Assembly: GCA_038363925.1 (NCBI GenBank)
Contig: JAQQWL010000010.1
Span: 310,001-374,000, forward strand
Direction of reading: 5' to 3'
Length of the DNA stretch: 64,000 bases
DNA from: Apiospora phragmitis
Taxonomy: Eukaryota > Ascomycota > Sordariomycetes > Amphisphaeriales > Apiosporaceae
Shown: positions 1 through 11,663 of the stretch, one piece after another
Position numbering within the stretch: the first letter of the stretch is position 1
Layout of the letters: every line of letters starts with the position of its first letter
Notes under the pieces: generated by a model
Database searches by the model: none
What the model saw: the letters and a program-made list of their open reading frames with translations, nothing else
Told to the model about the DNA's origin: nothing
Translations under genes and position numbers: made by a program

Positions 1-680
1 TGCTTCTTCTTAGACCTAGCTAGATGGGGAAGGGTGGGTGGCATCCCATCACGGGACGAGAGGGAGAAATGATAGAGAAGTCTGGTTCTTTGCTTACAAG
101 CCATGTGGAGAGCCGCCGTGGTAATGTGCACCACGACCCCGCCGTCGGCCACGACGGGCGCAAAGGCGCGCAGCAGGTTGAACCGGCCGCGCACGTTGAC
201 CTCGAAGCCGCGCCACCACTCGTCCGCCTCCGCGTCCTGGATGGAGACGATATCGGGCATGATCCCCGCGCTCGCGACAAGGATATCGACCTTGCCCTCC
301 TTATCCTTGCCAGCAGCAGCAGCAAAGTCCGCGAGCGCCTGGTTCAGGACGGCAGCAGTGCCCGCGATATCCACGGCGTAGACGAACAACTTAGTCCCCA
401 GCCCCAGCGCCTCGATGGAAGACTTGGTCTGGTTGAGCGCGGACTCGGTGCGGGCCAGCAGGGCGATGGCGGCGACGCCCGACTTGGCCAGGGACAGGGC
501 GCAGGCGGCGCCGATGCCGGAGCCGGCGCCGGCGACCACGGCCGTCTTGCCTCGGTTGGACAGCTTGGGCAGCGTCGGGTCGATGGCCGCGTACGTCTGG
601 GACCGGTAGGTCTTGGTCACGGGCCGGAACATCTCCTCGAAGAGGGGGTCGTCGCGGCTGGGTACAGCTGATACGGACAT
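1..680 (-). CDS. Short-chain dehydrogenase/reductase, 3' end beyond window
   Basis: NAD(P)-dependent oxidoreductase of the classical SDR type; substrate unknown. The ATG is at 680 and the first exon runs to about 98, followed by a GTAAGC donor, so the rest of the gene lies in or beyond the left edge. The Rossmann glycine motif GAGSGIG is near residue 50, an ASAG motif (variant of NNAG) near residue 133, and the segment FEVNVRGRFNLLRAF matches the helix after it. The catalytic YxxxK would lie in the missing part. It starts about 720 bp from the divergent bZIP gene. The family is clear; the substrate is not. Confidence 0.8.
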   Translation of the reverse strand, partial: MSVSAVPSRDDPLFEEMFRPVTKTYRSQTYAAIDPTLPKLSNRGKTAVVAGAGSGIGAACALSLAKSGVAAIALLARTESALNQTKSSIEALGLGTKLFVYAVDIAGTAAVLNQALADFAAAAGKDKEGKVDILVASAGIMPDIVSIQDAEADEWWRGFEVNVRGRFNLLRAFAPVVADGGVVVHITTAALHMACKQRTRLLYHFSLSSRDGMPPTLPHLARSKKK

Positions 681-1402
681 GATGATGATAGTGGTAATAC
701 TCTGGTTTGGACGTGGATTGAGAGTTCCTGAGCAAGTAAGGGAGCTCAACAGCTTCCTGGGTCTATTTGAAGTGGCGGGTCTTTCAAAGATAATGGATGA
801 TTTAGAGTTAAGAGGATGAGACCTAACGCTACTCGGGGGGGGGGGGTTAATAGTGCCTATTTCTGGAGCTAAGAGGATAGTAATATTGTGATATTCCGAG
901 GCTTTTGGAGAGTAGTTCAATAGGTCAATGCAGCAGAAGCCGGCATAGCCTTTTATATCTACATGTTGAAGCCATGTCGTCGAAAGGGTCACTGAAGGCT
1001 ACATTTCCAGCAAGCCCAGCTAGCTTGTATGCTGATTCTGACAAATGCAACAAGGTATTAGTAAACACATCTGAGAAGGTTTATGTGATAATATTGATTA
1101 TTACCCCTTGACAGTGTGGGTTTTGCGACAACTTTGCCAGACTCGGCGTAGGAAATGTCGCAGTTATGTACGTGTGCCAACGTGATGTTACGTGATCGGA
1201 GGAATTCATATCGCCAGCGGCAAAGTCCCCTTGTGGTCCCCCCCACATTCTGGTAACATTAGTGAGCGGCACAGCTGTCAGCAGGCAAAGCCTTTCAAGA
1301 ACATGGGCTTGAGACATGGGGAATTGCTCAATCACATAACTCCGCACCCAACACAATTTCAACCGGATCAAAGAGCTACCGCCTATCAATTCACGCGCGA
1401 GA
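681..1402. other. Divergent intergenic region with a 12-G run
   Basis: This is the shared upstream region of the SDR gene (minus) and the bZIP gene (plus). It holds an uninterrupted run of 12 G at 835-846. No convincing gene is visible; short open frames here lack codon structure. Confidence 0.6.
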
Positions 1403-2533
1403 ATGGATGCAGAGCAAGAACAGAAGGTAAGCCCAGCTCGTCCTGTTACGTGATTCTACCTAGTCTGGGCGGGCAGTTTCATCGCTGACGAATTCCCAGC
1501 GGAGGCGGGAGCGCGGCCGCGAAGCGCAGGCGGCCTTTCGGAAAAGACAAGCCAAGGCGGCAAAATCAATCCAGGAAGAGAACAAGCAGTTGAGGGAAGC
1601 CATCGAGTCTATTGTCCAAGCCGCCAGGAAAGAGGATCGCTCGGAGCTGGTGTCGGCGGTACGTACAGCCGCTGGTACTGTAGGTATGGAAGCAAAGCAT
1701 TTGGAACTCTCAGCTGCCGACAACACTGCGATATCTACTGACGCGAGGACGGATTGTCCGAACTATGATCCCTCTACCCATGCACACAATGCAGCCATTG
1801 GCTCAGCCCTGGGTAGCGTTGGCGCTTCGAAGAATCGGGTAACTCCACCCTCCGCATGGAGCAGACTATACCGACCACCCGCGACTATTGGCAATTTCTG
1901 GTTTGATCCGCTGAGATACACGAACATCACCATATCCCCGAGGACGTCGTCCCCTATGTGGGGCAAGGCCGCTATACACTTGGGGGTTTGCTCTTTCTAG
2001 GCGTCCTCGATCACGTCACGAATGCGTGTAGGCACACGCACACGCACCACCCAAGGTCTTGCGAAGAGCTGTGGTCAATCATGCGTCGTTCAACAGCCCA
2101 TTCCAAGTCGCTCAGCAGGGTTGGGCCAGAGTTTTGGCACACCATGGCAAAGGCTGCCCGTCAGCGATACCTACAGGACGACCGCGTTCATGGCATATAT
2201 TTACCCGCTACGGAGTGCAGTTCGCTAGCGGCTATGCGAAGTATGGTCGAGAAGGATTATGCATCAGAGGGTAAAGACGCCAGTGCTTGGCTGTTACCAA
2301 AAGATGTCGAAGAGCGGGTACGACGAGGCCTAGGCTCAGAGATGTTCAAACGCCTCGAGAAAGCGGCGCAGGCTCCAGAGAGCTCCCAAGCGCATCGAGC
2401 AGTGAAGGGAACCATCCATAAGATGGTTCATGCCTTCGTATGTTTTGGCGACGGTCCATCGTGGAACGTCAACTTCGTGGACTTGGTTTTCGGCGAATGG
2501 GCTGCACTGGAAACCCAGATGTTGAAATGTTGA
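1403..2533 (+). CDS. bZIP transcription factor with DUF3425-type C-terminus
   Basis: Predicted nuclear DNA-binding regulator of about 317 aa. Three exons fit: 1403-1426, 1500-1838 and 1943-2533. The first intron (1427-1499) separates MDAEQEQK from the basic region. The second (1839-1942, phase 0) is needed because the upstream frame would miss the conserved block DVVPYVGQGRYTLGG. The basic region begins RRRERGREAQAAFRKR, followed by a short leucine/isoleucine coiled coil (residues about 30-50). The Asn usually seen in bZIP basic regions is Gly here, as I recall for many DUF3425-type fungal proteins. The C-terminal half resembles DUF3425, which often ends near a conserved F-G-x-GP-x-W. Target genes cannot be told from context. 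Confidence 0.75.
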
Positions 2534-2748
2534 CTGCCAAAGACGTTGAACCCATTCACGAGAGCCACGGTTTAGGTCCCCTGTGATGAGACCTATATCG
2601 TGTGCTGAGGTAGTCGTCGCGCTCCGTCTGTTCGTATCAGTTAACCCGTCCATTGGAGTTGAAGTGGAGATGAGGATTGCTTTTCAGAATGAACTGCCGC
2701 TCAACGAGGCATCCAAGTTCTTGATTCCTGGAAACGTGTGCCGAAACC

Positions 2749-4472
2749 TCAGGACTCAGGCTGAGGCCGGCCATCCAGCCATTTGCTCATGTAAGGCCCA
2801 TCCAGCCAATAGCCCAGTTTCTTGTAGTAGCTTCGCACCCCCACGCCGCTAATGACGCTGATCTTCGCACTTCCATGTTCCTCTATCGCAATGCGTTCTG
2901 CCTCCTCCATCAGCAAGGTACCGAAGCCCTGATGCTGGAACTTCTTGGGGTCTCGGGCATGCACAGGCACCGCCGTACCGTAGACGTGAAGCTCTCGGAC
3001 CATGCTCGTCTGCTGGCCAGTGAGCTCCTCGCGGTAGGTGTACTTCTCGGTGCACTTGCGTAACCGCAAGAGCGCAACCAGAATGTCTTGCTTGGGATCT
3101 TCGTACGCAAGGAAAGTCTCCCAGCCTCCATTAGCGGTGTAGTCACGTCGAATCAGCTCGATCTGGTTCGGTCGGATCTTGTACCTGACTTCGTTGATGC
3201 CAACTTCGCGTGTCCGCACATCTCGGCATGTGGTGCCGAAATCCTTCATGCGCGCCAAAGCAAGCTCCCGGAGATTGCCGTTCTCGACACCTGAAGTGAC
3301 AAGCGGCATCGGGATATCTCGCTGGACACGGTAGATGCGCGTCCATGGTGGCACCAAGGCCAATATCCTAGCCACCAAATCAACCAACGCATTGGGCGTG
3401 TAGTTCTGGTATCGGCCGGTTCGCCAAAGTTCATACAGACCTGTGCCCCGGATGACCAAGATGGGGTATATCTTCAAGCCGTCGGTCCGGAAGGCAGGGT
3501 TCTCGAAATGCTCGCGGAATTGGTCCATATCACGCTCCATACCGACGTTCGGAAGGTCGGGCATCATATGGGAAACGACCTTGAAACCGGCGTCCTTGGA
3601 ATAACAGAAGGTCTCGGCAACAGCGGCAACGGTATGACCTCTGTTGGAATCGCGCGCAACATCCTCGTACAGCGACTGAACCCCGATCTCCAGACGGGTA
3701 CAGCCGTACCGCAGCATATCTGTCAAGTGCGAAGGAAGGCAATAATCTGGTCTCGTCTCGATAGTGATGCCCACACACTTAGAATTGCTCATTTCGCCAG
3801 CCTCAACGGCCTCATCGACGTTATTCGTTTGGTAGCCACTGAGGGCATTGTGTAATTGCGAGATGAATTCTTCTCTGTAGGAGGGGGCTAGCGACATGAA
3901 AGTGCCACCCATAATGATGTATTCGACCTTGTCAACCGAGTGACCGAGGGGATTTGAGCTGGTCGACTCGACCGCGAGCCTGCTCAAAAGGGTCGTATCT
4001 CGCTCGGATGGCGCGCATCGACGTGGGCTCATATCCAGTGTATGACTGCGTGCTGTATTCGAAATCCGAGTCGGGGCCACCAGGACAATAGACGCAGATG
4101 TTTCCGGTATGCGATATGCGGGCAGCGATGGGGCTTGCACATGACAGCGACGACGGCGATGCCCGAGGACGAGCGAATCGGTTTCGCCACTAGCTTGGGC
4201 AGGATGTACTTCTTGTAGTGTTCTGGCACGGCAGCAATGATGGCCGTCAGGGGCGGCAGGTTCGGCAGCTTGTGCTTCCGCGAGAGCTTGGCTCGGAGAC
4301 TGTTGAGGTTGATGTCCTTCTTGGGGGCTTTGGGGTCCTTGGAGGATTCATAGTCTTCGATGAGGGCGTTGGCGACGTCGGCACAACAACGCAGGAAGCG
4401 TTCGTTCTCGGGCGGCAGGTTGGCATCCTTCTTGCGAATGGTCGCGGTGGTCGTAACGGTGGTCGTCGACAT
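2749..4472 (-). CDS. elp3: Elongator complex protein 3 (ELP3), two frame breaks
   Basis: Catalytic subunit of Elongator, which makes the cm5-type modification on wobble uridines of tRNA. The N-terminus has the fungal [20 protein letters not shown] block. The radical SAM core follows, with the Fe-S cluster cysteines in the CKPHRCPH...[14 protein letters not shown] region, then MGGTFMSL and ETRPDYC. The C-terminal GNAT acetyltransferase includes [16 protein letters not shown] and [19 protein letters not shown]. Two breaks interrupt the frame. About 2 nt are missing near 4108, after HIAY. One extra C (four instead of three) is near 3955, before LGHSVDKVE. Correcting both gives 575 codons, the usual length. 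Because the gene is conserved and single-copy in fungi and all motifs are intact, sequence error is more likely than loss. The ATG at 4472 is the first in frame. Confidence 0.95.
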
Positions 4473-5570
4473 CTTGATCACGTCGGCTCGTGCTGTGATG
4501 TCGGACGGAGATGGTTGTAGACCAAATTCGAATGGAGAGTGTGGATTGCCAATTATGGGATTTTGGCGGGGGAGTCAGGAAAAAGTGACTGAGTTGAGAG
4601 GGCGATTTACAGCAGACCTCTTATCGATAAGCATTTTAGCACTTCACCCCTCAACCCCACATTCCGTGGCAGCTAGCTGATCAAGTTGATCATTGATCTC
4701 GCCAACCAACCGACCACTTTGTATGCCTGTCCAAAATCATGCTTGGGTTCTGACTGGCAATGGGTAAACAGACTGACGACGGGATAACTGGCAATTTGGT
4801 AACCAACTACGGGACCAACTGGCTGGTGACGGCGAAATCAGTGAATGGCTAAAGGCACCATGTTTGGGAGCATGGAGAACCACGTGAACCAGCAGGTCAA
4901 TGTCACAGAGTCCCTAGGTTACATCCTACCTACCTACATACATGCATGCAAGTCGAGACATGACATCAGCCATATCGGTTAGCATACGCCTCGCCGTGGT
5001 TGGGAATGTCTGTCCTGATGATCCCCAGCATCTGATTTCAGACCTGTAGTAGTAGGTTGACCAGGAGGGGTTGTTCAATCTGATACTTGATTTCACGTCT
5101 ATCATCTCTCAACTGACCCCTTTCTGCATGCCAATAACGGATAGGTGCCACGGAAACCCAATCAAACAAGCGTGTATTTGATGTGCATCTGTCTCTGTTT
5201 GGGGCTGGGACAGCCATAACTTCTCTTCCCAGTCATTGTTTTGAGGCAGGGGCCAGGGCCGGGCTGACTTTACTTTTACGCCCACCCAAGACATCTCTGC
5301 ATTTTCCCCACTACCCATTTCCAGTTGGAAGGAACCCCTCCATCATCCCCAAACCCGAGACTGTGTCCAGCTGCGAGACAAAGCAACACGCTCAAGCTCA
5401 ACAAGGCTCGGCATCCTTCTCTTTTGACGTACAATTTCTACTCACACGACTTCTATTCTTGAGCCTTTTTGTCGGCTACCCTCGCAGCAGCAGCAGCAGC
5501 ATCAATCGAGAGGAAACTTCCCGCACGTTTCTCCAATCACCCAGCAAGCAGCAGCAGCAGCAGCAGCAGC
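4473..5570. other. Divergent promoter region between ELP3 and UBC1-type gene
   Basis: About 1.1 kb of non-coding DNA. Its right end is the 5' leader of the E2 gene and holds two CAG tracts: five units at 5485-5499 and seven units at 5549-5569, the second ending directly at the ATG. No gene is seen. Confidence 0.6.
5485..5569 (+). repeat. CAG trinucleotide tracts in the 5' leader of the E2 gene
   Basis: Five CAG units at 5485-5499 and seven at 5549-5569. The second tract abuts the start codon at 5571. No ATG lies in frame upstream, so the tracts are most likely untranslated leader. Confidence 0.8.
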
Positions 5571-6411
5571 ATGGCTACCTCGAGTCGAACCCGGCGGATC
5601 GCCAAAGAGCTGGCCGACATCAAAGCAGATGCCAGCAGCAAGATAACAGCCGAGGCTGCTGAGTCGACGGGCGACCTGACACACCTCAAGGCCAGCATCC
5701 CCGGGCCCCCTGGCACCCCGTACGAGGGCGGCAGCTTCATCGTCGACGTCCGCATCCCCACCGAGTACCCTTTCCGACCGCCCGTCATGAAGTTCGACAC
5801 CAAAGTCTGGCATCCCAACATCAGCAGCCAGACCGTAAGCTCCAATCACCACCTGCCACTTTCTTCTAGGTAGCAGCACAGCACCGGCTAACCATGATTT
5901 CTGCAGGGAGCGATCTGCCTTGACACGCTCAGTACGGCGTGGTCACCCGTCCTGACCATCAAGTCGTCCCTCCTGTCCCTGCAATCGTTGCTCGAAAGCC
6001 CCGAACCGAAAGACCCCCAAGACGCCGAGGTCGCTCGCATGATGATGGCCGATCCCGATGGTTTCAACTCCAAGGCTCACGAGTGGGCCGTGTCACACGC
6101 CGGCGCCCCGCGGAATACCAAGTTCCCCAGCGTCCGGCCACGAACCAACCTGGCCAAGCAGAGATAGACGAGGCACGGCAAGTTGAGCCCCAATATCAAA
6201 AGGGTCGTTGGTTCCTGCAACTAACAGCTTTCTCAGATACCACGGCTACAACAAGGAGCTCGTCGACCGTTTTGTCAACATGGGATTCGATGTGGACCGC
6301 GTGGTCGAGGCCTTCCAGTTTGTCGGTATTGATTCGAATAATGGCGAGGATTACATTCTGGAGGAAGCCTACATGGGTGACATTACCGCGCGTCTGCTTG
6401 GCGAGCCGTAG
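5571..6411 (+). CDS. ubc1: Ubiquitin-conjugating enzyme E2 with UBA domain (UBC1/UBE2K type)
   Basis: Transfers ubiquitin from E1 to substrates or E3. UBC1/UBE2K enzymes extend chains and act in protein turnover. Exons: 5571-5834, 5907-6121 and 6237-6411, giving 217 aa. The UBC fold shows PGPPGTPYEGG, the WHPNIS motif and the catalytic Cys in GAICLDTLSTAWSPV. The C-terminal UBA domain starts at YHGYNKELVDRFVNMGF and ends in GDITARLLGEP. The last intron (6122-6236) uses a weak GTTCCC donor. It is chosen because it is the only in-frame donor before the TAG at 6165 that joins the UBA frame; without it the protein ends early at NLAKQR and lacks the UBA. Family assignment is firm, this splice less so. 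Confidence 0.92.
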
Positions 6412-8300
6412 ATCAGCCCTGACGGTGGCAAGCGTGAGCTTAAGCAAGAGAGTAGGCAATGGCAAATATTGGTGTTTACGGCGTTCCGGTCAGGCATTCT
6501 ATCAGGGGGCTAGTTGTATTTGGCCGAATTATTCAACCACAGAAATGGAAATTCTTCGCATTGCAATACCATTTAACTACCGATGATTCCAGTGATTCCC
6601 TTGATTGTATAATCATTATTATACATGCAATTCGAGAGCGAATAGTTTCCACGAGGCTGTTAACGAGCTCAGGGCGACACGTGAGCCTTAGAAATCTATA
6701 CAAATTACTCGAAACTCCTTCTATTGCTCATCGTTCTTCTAAACCCGACAATAGTTAACCCGTCCGGTGATGAACACGTTGGCTCCAACATAATTCCCAA
6801 CTCATCTTGCGCTCTTCCCGGCTCATCAACTCATAGGGCTGGACTTCGTATTGCGTCTTGGTCATGGTCTTCACGGCACGGTGAGGTAACCCAGGAGGGT
6901 TCATGTCCAATCGTTGCCATTTCGTGAACTCGCAGCCAACCTCTGGCAAATAGACAGCTTGCGAAGGCTCCAGGTGCGCTCCTCGCCTACGATGTTGACG
7001 TCGTGGTAGTTACCGGTCCTGTGGAGGTCGATGTCTACATACCTAAACAGCCATCGCTGGCACTGAACCATCGCCGGCGTGAGCATCCCGGCCCCATTTT
7101 TCGCGATGTGTTCATTCTATCTTGAGTAGCAGTAGTTCGGTTGATTTCGAAGGATCGCTTGTGGTACACTTCAAACGAATCCACAGGGCTGATTAAGGAC
7201 AGCTCAGGGCACGCTTCGGGGACAGGATTAAAGATAGCCTATTAGTAATTTTAATGAAAGAGTGTCCGGCAGATTGAATATGGCTGTAGATATGGGGAGC
7301 CGGGAATTCAAAGGCCAAAATATGGCGGCTCTCAGGGTGGACTGGGATAGCCCGGTAAGTTGTGTGTGCTTGTTCCCGAAGCGCCAGCCAGTCGGGAGCC
7401 AATGATTAGTATAACAAGTAGCCATAAGTAGTACTACCAAGTAATTGGCGGATGAGTTATCGTTTACCCCTTTTGGGCAAAATTGAGTATGCGTATTATG
7501 CATCGCAGCAGTGTTTTGCTTACACGCGAGAGGAAGGCAGGGGTTGGCTTCTAGATCTTGTCATTAGAGCGAGATACTAGCTGTCCGATAGGGCTCCATG
7601 GAGACTTCTTGGGAAGGCCCCCCAGCTGCGGCGAGTAAAGTATATCGCAACTACACGTCAAGGGTTTCCGGGCATGGCCTATGTAATTGCAGTGTGGTTT
7701 GGTTCTTCTGGCACTCGCCATCACCAGAGAAGGTCAACGAGCATTTGGGCAGCGTTTGGGCAAGGAGATTAGAAAACGTCACGGTTCCTGGCAGCCCCTT
7801 GGTACTCCGTGCAGCAACCCACTAGCGACGCAGGAGGAAGTTGAGGGAGAACAAATGTCAGCCTGAGGTGCGTTCGACTGGGACACCACGGTTTCCGCGC
7901 ACGTTGGGAGATTGGCGCCTGCGTCGCTGGGTGGTGGTGTTCAGAACTGCATCTGGTCAGATCAAGTGTGCTGTGCCTGCGCCATACAGCTGAACGAAAT
8001 CAAAGAGGCGAACAGCCCAAGACTCCAGTACGCCAATTTCATTATAAAGATTAAGAGAACAGTCCAGATTATACGTAGAGCCGATGAGTTCTCGGAGGCA
8101 AGTTACAATATGAAACGTATTAAACAGGTACATATCTGATTTAGACCCAAGTATGGGCGTCGCCAGGGGTCATCCATGTATTTGGTGCATCTAGGGTCAG
8201 ACTGGCCGTGACATTTATTAGCTACACATGAAGAAGTAGAAATATCTCGAAAACATTTTGCTCACATATATATATATAATGAATTATAGGCAGACTACTC
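6412..8300. other. Long intergenic region, no gene recognised
   Basis: About 1.9 kb between the E2 gene and a decayed F-box gene. All open frames are short (under about 100 codons), with no recognisable domain, signal peptide or consistent intron structure. A short TA repeat is near 8264-8277. Confidence 0.5.
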
Positions 8301-8872
8301 TCAGTTGCAGCCCGATATTGTCACCTGCATCCGCGGGGTGACGTATGTGTTGTGGGTAGGGGGAGCCGCGTGGGGGGCCCTACGTAGCGGCTGCCTTACT
8401 ACCTGGCAGGATGTGCCAACGTGCCGTATCAGGGTCTGACTGAGATCACAGGCCTGGTCCGTAGTCAGGACGTCGCCGCCCATCATCGCTCCGATCCAGC
8501 GTAGGTGGCCCCGCAACAGGTCGCGCACAACCCGGAAGTTGATGTCCAAAATGCCCGAATGGTGAAGCCAGGAAGGGGATATCCTGCCGGGGGCGGCGGT
8601 GGCCCCGGAACGTTGCCCACCAGCCCGTCAGGACGCGCTCCACGAGGTCGTAGCGGTAGCGGCCGAAGAGGTGCAGGCTGGCCGGGCTCGCCCCCACGAG
8701 CGAGATGAGGTCCGTCGGGTGCAGTGGCCAGAATCTCGAGCTTCAGTTCCGCGGGCAGCCTCTCGTAGGGGCTGCGCGTGATGGCCGTTGTTTCGACGAT
8801 CTGGGAAAGGGAATGGGCCGACGTCGATGTGTCGGCCGTGTCGCCGAGCCGTAGTTGTGGGGGGCTAGCCAT
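8301..8872 (-). pseudogene. F-box-like gene fragment, frame broken
   Basis: The start (ATG 8872) encodes MASPPQLRLGDTADTS and then an F-box-like helix, YERLPAELKLEILATAPD. The continuation LVGASPASLHLFGRYRYDLVERVLTG lies in a second frame from about 8704. A further piece, DINFRVVRDLLRGHLRWIGAMM, is in a third frame near 8545. Three frames in 570 bp point to a decayed gene or several indels. F-box proteins of this type recruit targets to SCF ubiquitin ligases. The remnant is too short for an intact member. No intron with good signals repairs the frame. Confidence 0.5.
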
Positions 8873-10087
8873 GTTTGTCACTTAGGTAAAGGTCACGGAC
8901 GGCGGTTCACCGTTTGCTGTCGTCGTATTAGGGCGGAACGGACCGCGGGAATTGGTCAATAGACGAGGATGACGATGTTGGGCGTCGCGTGGATGGTGCG
9001 GTTCTTGTATTGTTAGGAAGAGAAGAAAAGCCCATTCTGTCTACGTTCATGGTCATAGTCAAGTAGGTTTCGTCGAGACACATCTCCATTGTCCATATCT
9101 GGTTTGAAACTTCGTACCGTACCTGGGTGTGAGTGAGGTTTTGAGCCTTTTCGTAAGTACTTGACTTGCGCCAAAACTGCGACGAACCATGGCGATTAAG
9201 TTCGGTTGCTACCTGTCCTACTGTGCGCTATTCCTGGCCTGCCATGTGGGATTGGGTAGCCTTAGCACTTGTGTCCCAAACCAATCGGGAATTGCGATGG
9301 CATTTCCAAAGTCCGACCTCCGACCCCATCATCGGCCAAGTCTGGAATTACAGTAGGTAGGAGGGTTTAGTCCGAGCTGGTGCGTGCCGGTTTTGGGAAA
9401 TGAAAGGTGAGAAGTCAAAGTCGGGCCAAGCTCCCAGCAATTAAGTCATCGTGATCGTTTCATAGGGCCGTGGGACCCCTGGCGCGGCAGATTGTGGGGG
9501 CGTGTTTGGAGTGGGTTCACGGACGGTGGACAGTCTTCAGTGGGCTGACATAGGCCCAGAAAGAGAGATAGGCCCGTGGGGCTTGGCAGTAGGCAGACGG
9601 TAGGCGATGACATCACCGTCCAGACAATTTACCCAAAAGGAGCCCAAGTGGATGCATCATCCATCGGGGACCCGAGTAGCTCATCCTCTTTCAAACAAAA
9701 CATCATGTCGTCCGTCTAGTTTGGAAATTGGATCAATCTCAATTCCTTTTTGTTCAACGGATTATACCGATTCTTTCTCACTAGCTGCCGATAACGTCTC
9801 TGTACTTTCTTTTTTCCCGTACCATCTCCAATCATTATCGCGTTTTCCACGTCGCCTCGTCCTATTCCACTCGCTGGAACTTAGCGTGGCGTGTTTCCGG
9901 CCAGGTTTCTTCCTTAATTCCCGACTGTCTTATTATCAATTGCATTGGAAAACAGCGACATCAATCCAGCAAGGGAAGAGCAAACGGACTCTCGCACCTC
10001 ATTGGACCAGAACAAGAAACAAATTGGCAATCGGACTTTCCCTACGCAGAGGCATAAGCCGTGGTTTCCAAGGCAAACGCGACAACT
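8873..10087. other. Intergenic region and 5' leader of the membrane protein gene
   Basis: About 1.2 kb without a supported gene. The last 400 bp, rich in T and C runs, is probably promoter and leader of the downstream gene. Confidence 0.45.
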
Positions 10088-11663
10088 ATGGCTCATGAAG
10101 ACGAGAAACCGATGGTAGCTCCATCTACCAGCGCCACCACAGAAGACGGAGGTGAGAGCCACGAAATGACAGGCCGTACGAATCCGCACGTGTCCCCTAA
10201 AGGTGCCGATACAACTGTCGTTACAGAAGCGCAATCACCTTCGTCGGTTCCTACCGTTGGCGATCGCCGGACCCGTAGCCTGCCTGATGCCGGCGCGGTA
10301 CATGCCGCCGCCCACGACGACAAGGGTCGTCCGCCTGTACCGTCCATCACCCACCACAACTCCGACCGACAGCGACCGAGCGCGTACAATGCGGCCAATC
10401 CGTCCAATATGTCCGGTGGGAGTGGGCATGGAGGCAGGAGGAAAGTACGTCAGAGCGAGGAGTTTGACCGGAGATACGACGGTCCTTTTGGCAGGCAAAG
10501 TCTGAACTACGCACGGAGGCAGTCGTCGCAACTGCCACGGACTGACAGCGGAGGCGCTACGCCTTTACCTAATGTTGGCGGGCCATCGGGAGCGGCGGCA
10601 GCGACAGCAGCAGCAGGACCTGACTCCCAACAACCTACCGCGACATCAACAGGGCTGGTGCAGGATCCGGAGGCGGCACGGGCCGGCGCTCCTCCCCATA
10701 GAGCTCGAGCCGCCGCGTCTGGGCTACACCATTCGGACGACGAAGCGCATCTGGTTCATCGCCATCTTCTGGACCATCATCGTTTTTGACAGCGTTGTCA
10801 TGCCGATCGGTCTCTATTTCGGCCTGTGGTACGGCGTTGGACCCGGCAACCCGGACGACGAGCGCCTCAGCGCCAACACCGTCTTCAGTATCGTGACGGC
10901 GGCCATCGGCGGCGCCAGTATTCTTGAGTACTTTGTACGCTTCTGGCGGCTGTACCGCAAGGACAGCACGTGCGCCGTCCTGGGAGCGCATCGCTGGTAC
11001 TTGGACTGGTTTCATTGGTGGTTCAGTTTCGGGTGGATCGTCGTCATGATTGAACTCATCATGTAGGTTTCCTACCATTGTCCCTGCTCACTTGTGCTGG
11101 GGTCTTTTTGCTAACGCCTAAGTACAGTGGTTCCATCCAAGATGACGCGCGTTACATTCGCCTGCTATCCATGCCGCTGGCGACCATGATCTTCGTTTTT
11201 GGTACCATTCTCCTGATCATGGACGTGATGCACTTTTTTGAGATCCCCGCCCCGTGCGCATCTCGTCGATACCCAAGGGCTCGCAGCTGCGCCCGGGCAT
11301 TTACCCGTTGATCGAGGACATCTGCGCCGTCGATGGTTCGGGCGGCACCGAGTTCCGCGCGGCCCTGGCCAAGCGTTATGCCGCCTCGCATGTTTTCCGC
11401 GCCATGCTGCGCCGCGTTGGCGCCTTCTGGGCCATCGGTGCCGAGGGTGCGCCGCGCTCACCACCGGCTTGGTGTTCGGCCTAAACAACCACGATATTGG
11501 TTACGCCGTCGGCTGGTCCCTGCCCTTCGTCTGGGCGGGTATCTGGGCGCTCGTCACCATCCTCTACGTCCAGCGCGAGCTCAAGAAGGAAGATCGGCTT
11601 TGGGCCGAGGAGGTCGGCAAGGCAAGGACGGAGGAAGGGAGTCTCAGTGCCAGTGCTACTTGA
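10088..11663 (+). CDS. Multi-span membrane protein, function unknown, three frame breaks
   Basis: Predicted integral membrane protein of about 503 aa. It has a long polar, low-complexity N-terminal tail (about 220 aa) and then about six membrane spans, including IWFIAIFWTIIVFDSVVMPI, ATMIFVFGTILLIMDVMHFF and LPFVWAGIWALVTILYVQ. Other conserved-looking blocks are GYTIRTTKR, RWYLDWFHWWFSFGWI and EDICAVDGSGGTEFR. I recognise this as a conserved fungal membrane family without known function. One intron fits: 11063-11127. The frame changes three times: about +1 between 10650 and 10700, and one missing base each near 11250 and 11455. With these, exons 10088-11062 and 11128-11663 sum to exactly 504 codons, so base-level errors are likely. 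Confidence 0.75.

Noticed and set aside
10088..11663. Treating the membrane protein gene as a pseudogene
   Set aside because: The three indels leave an exact codon count and preserved motifs, so sequence error is more likely.
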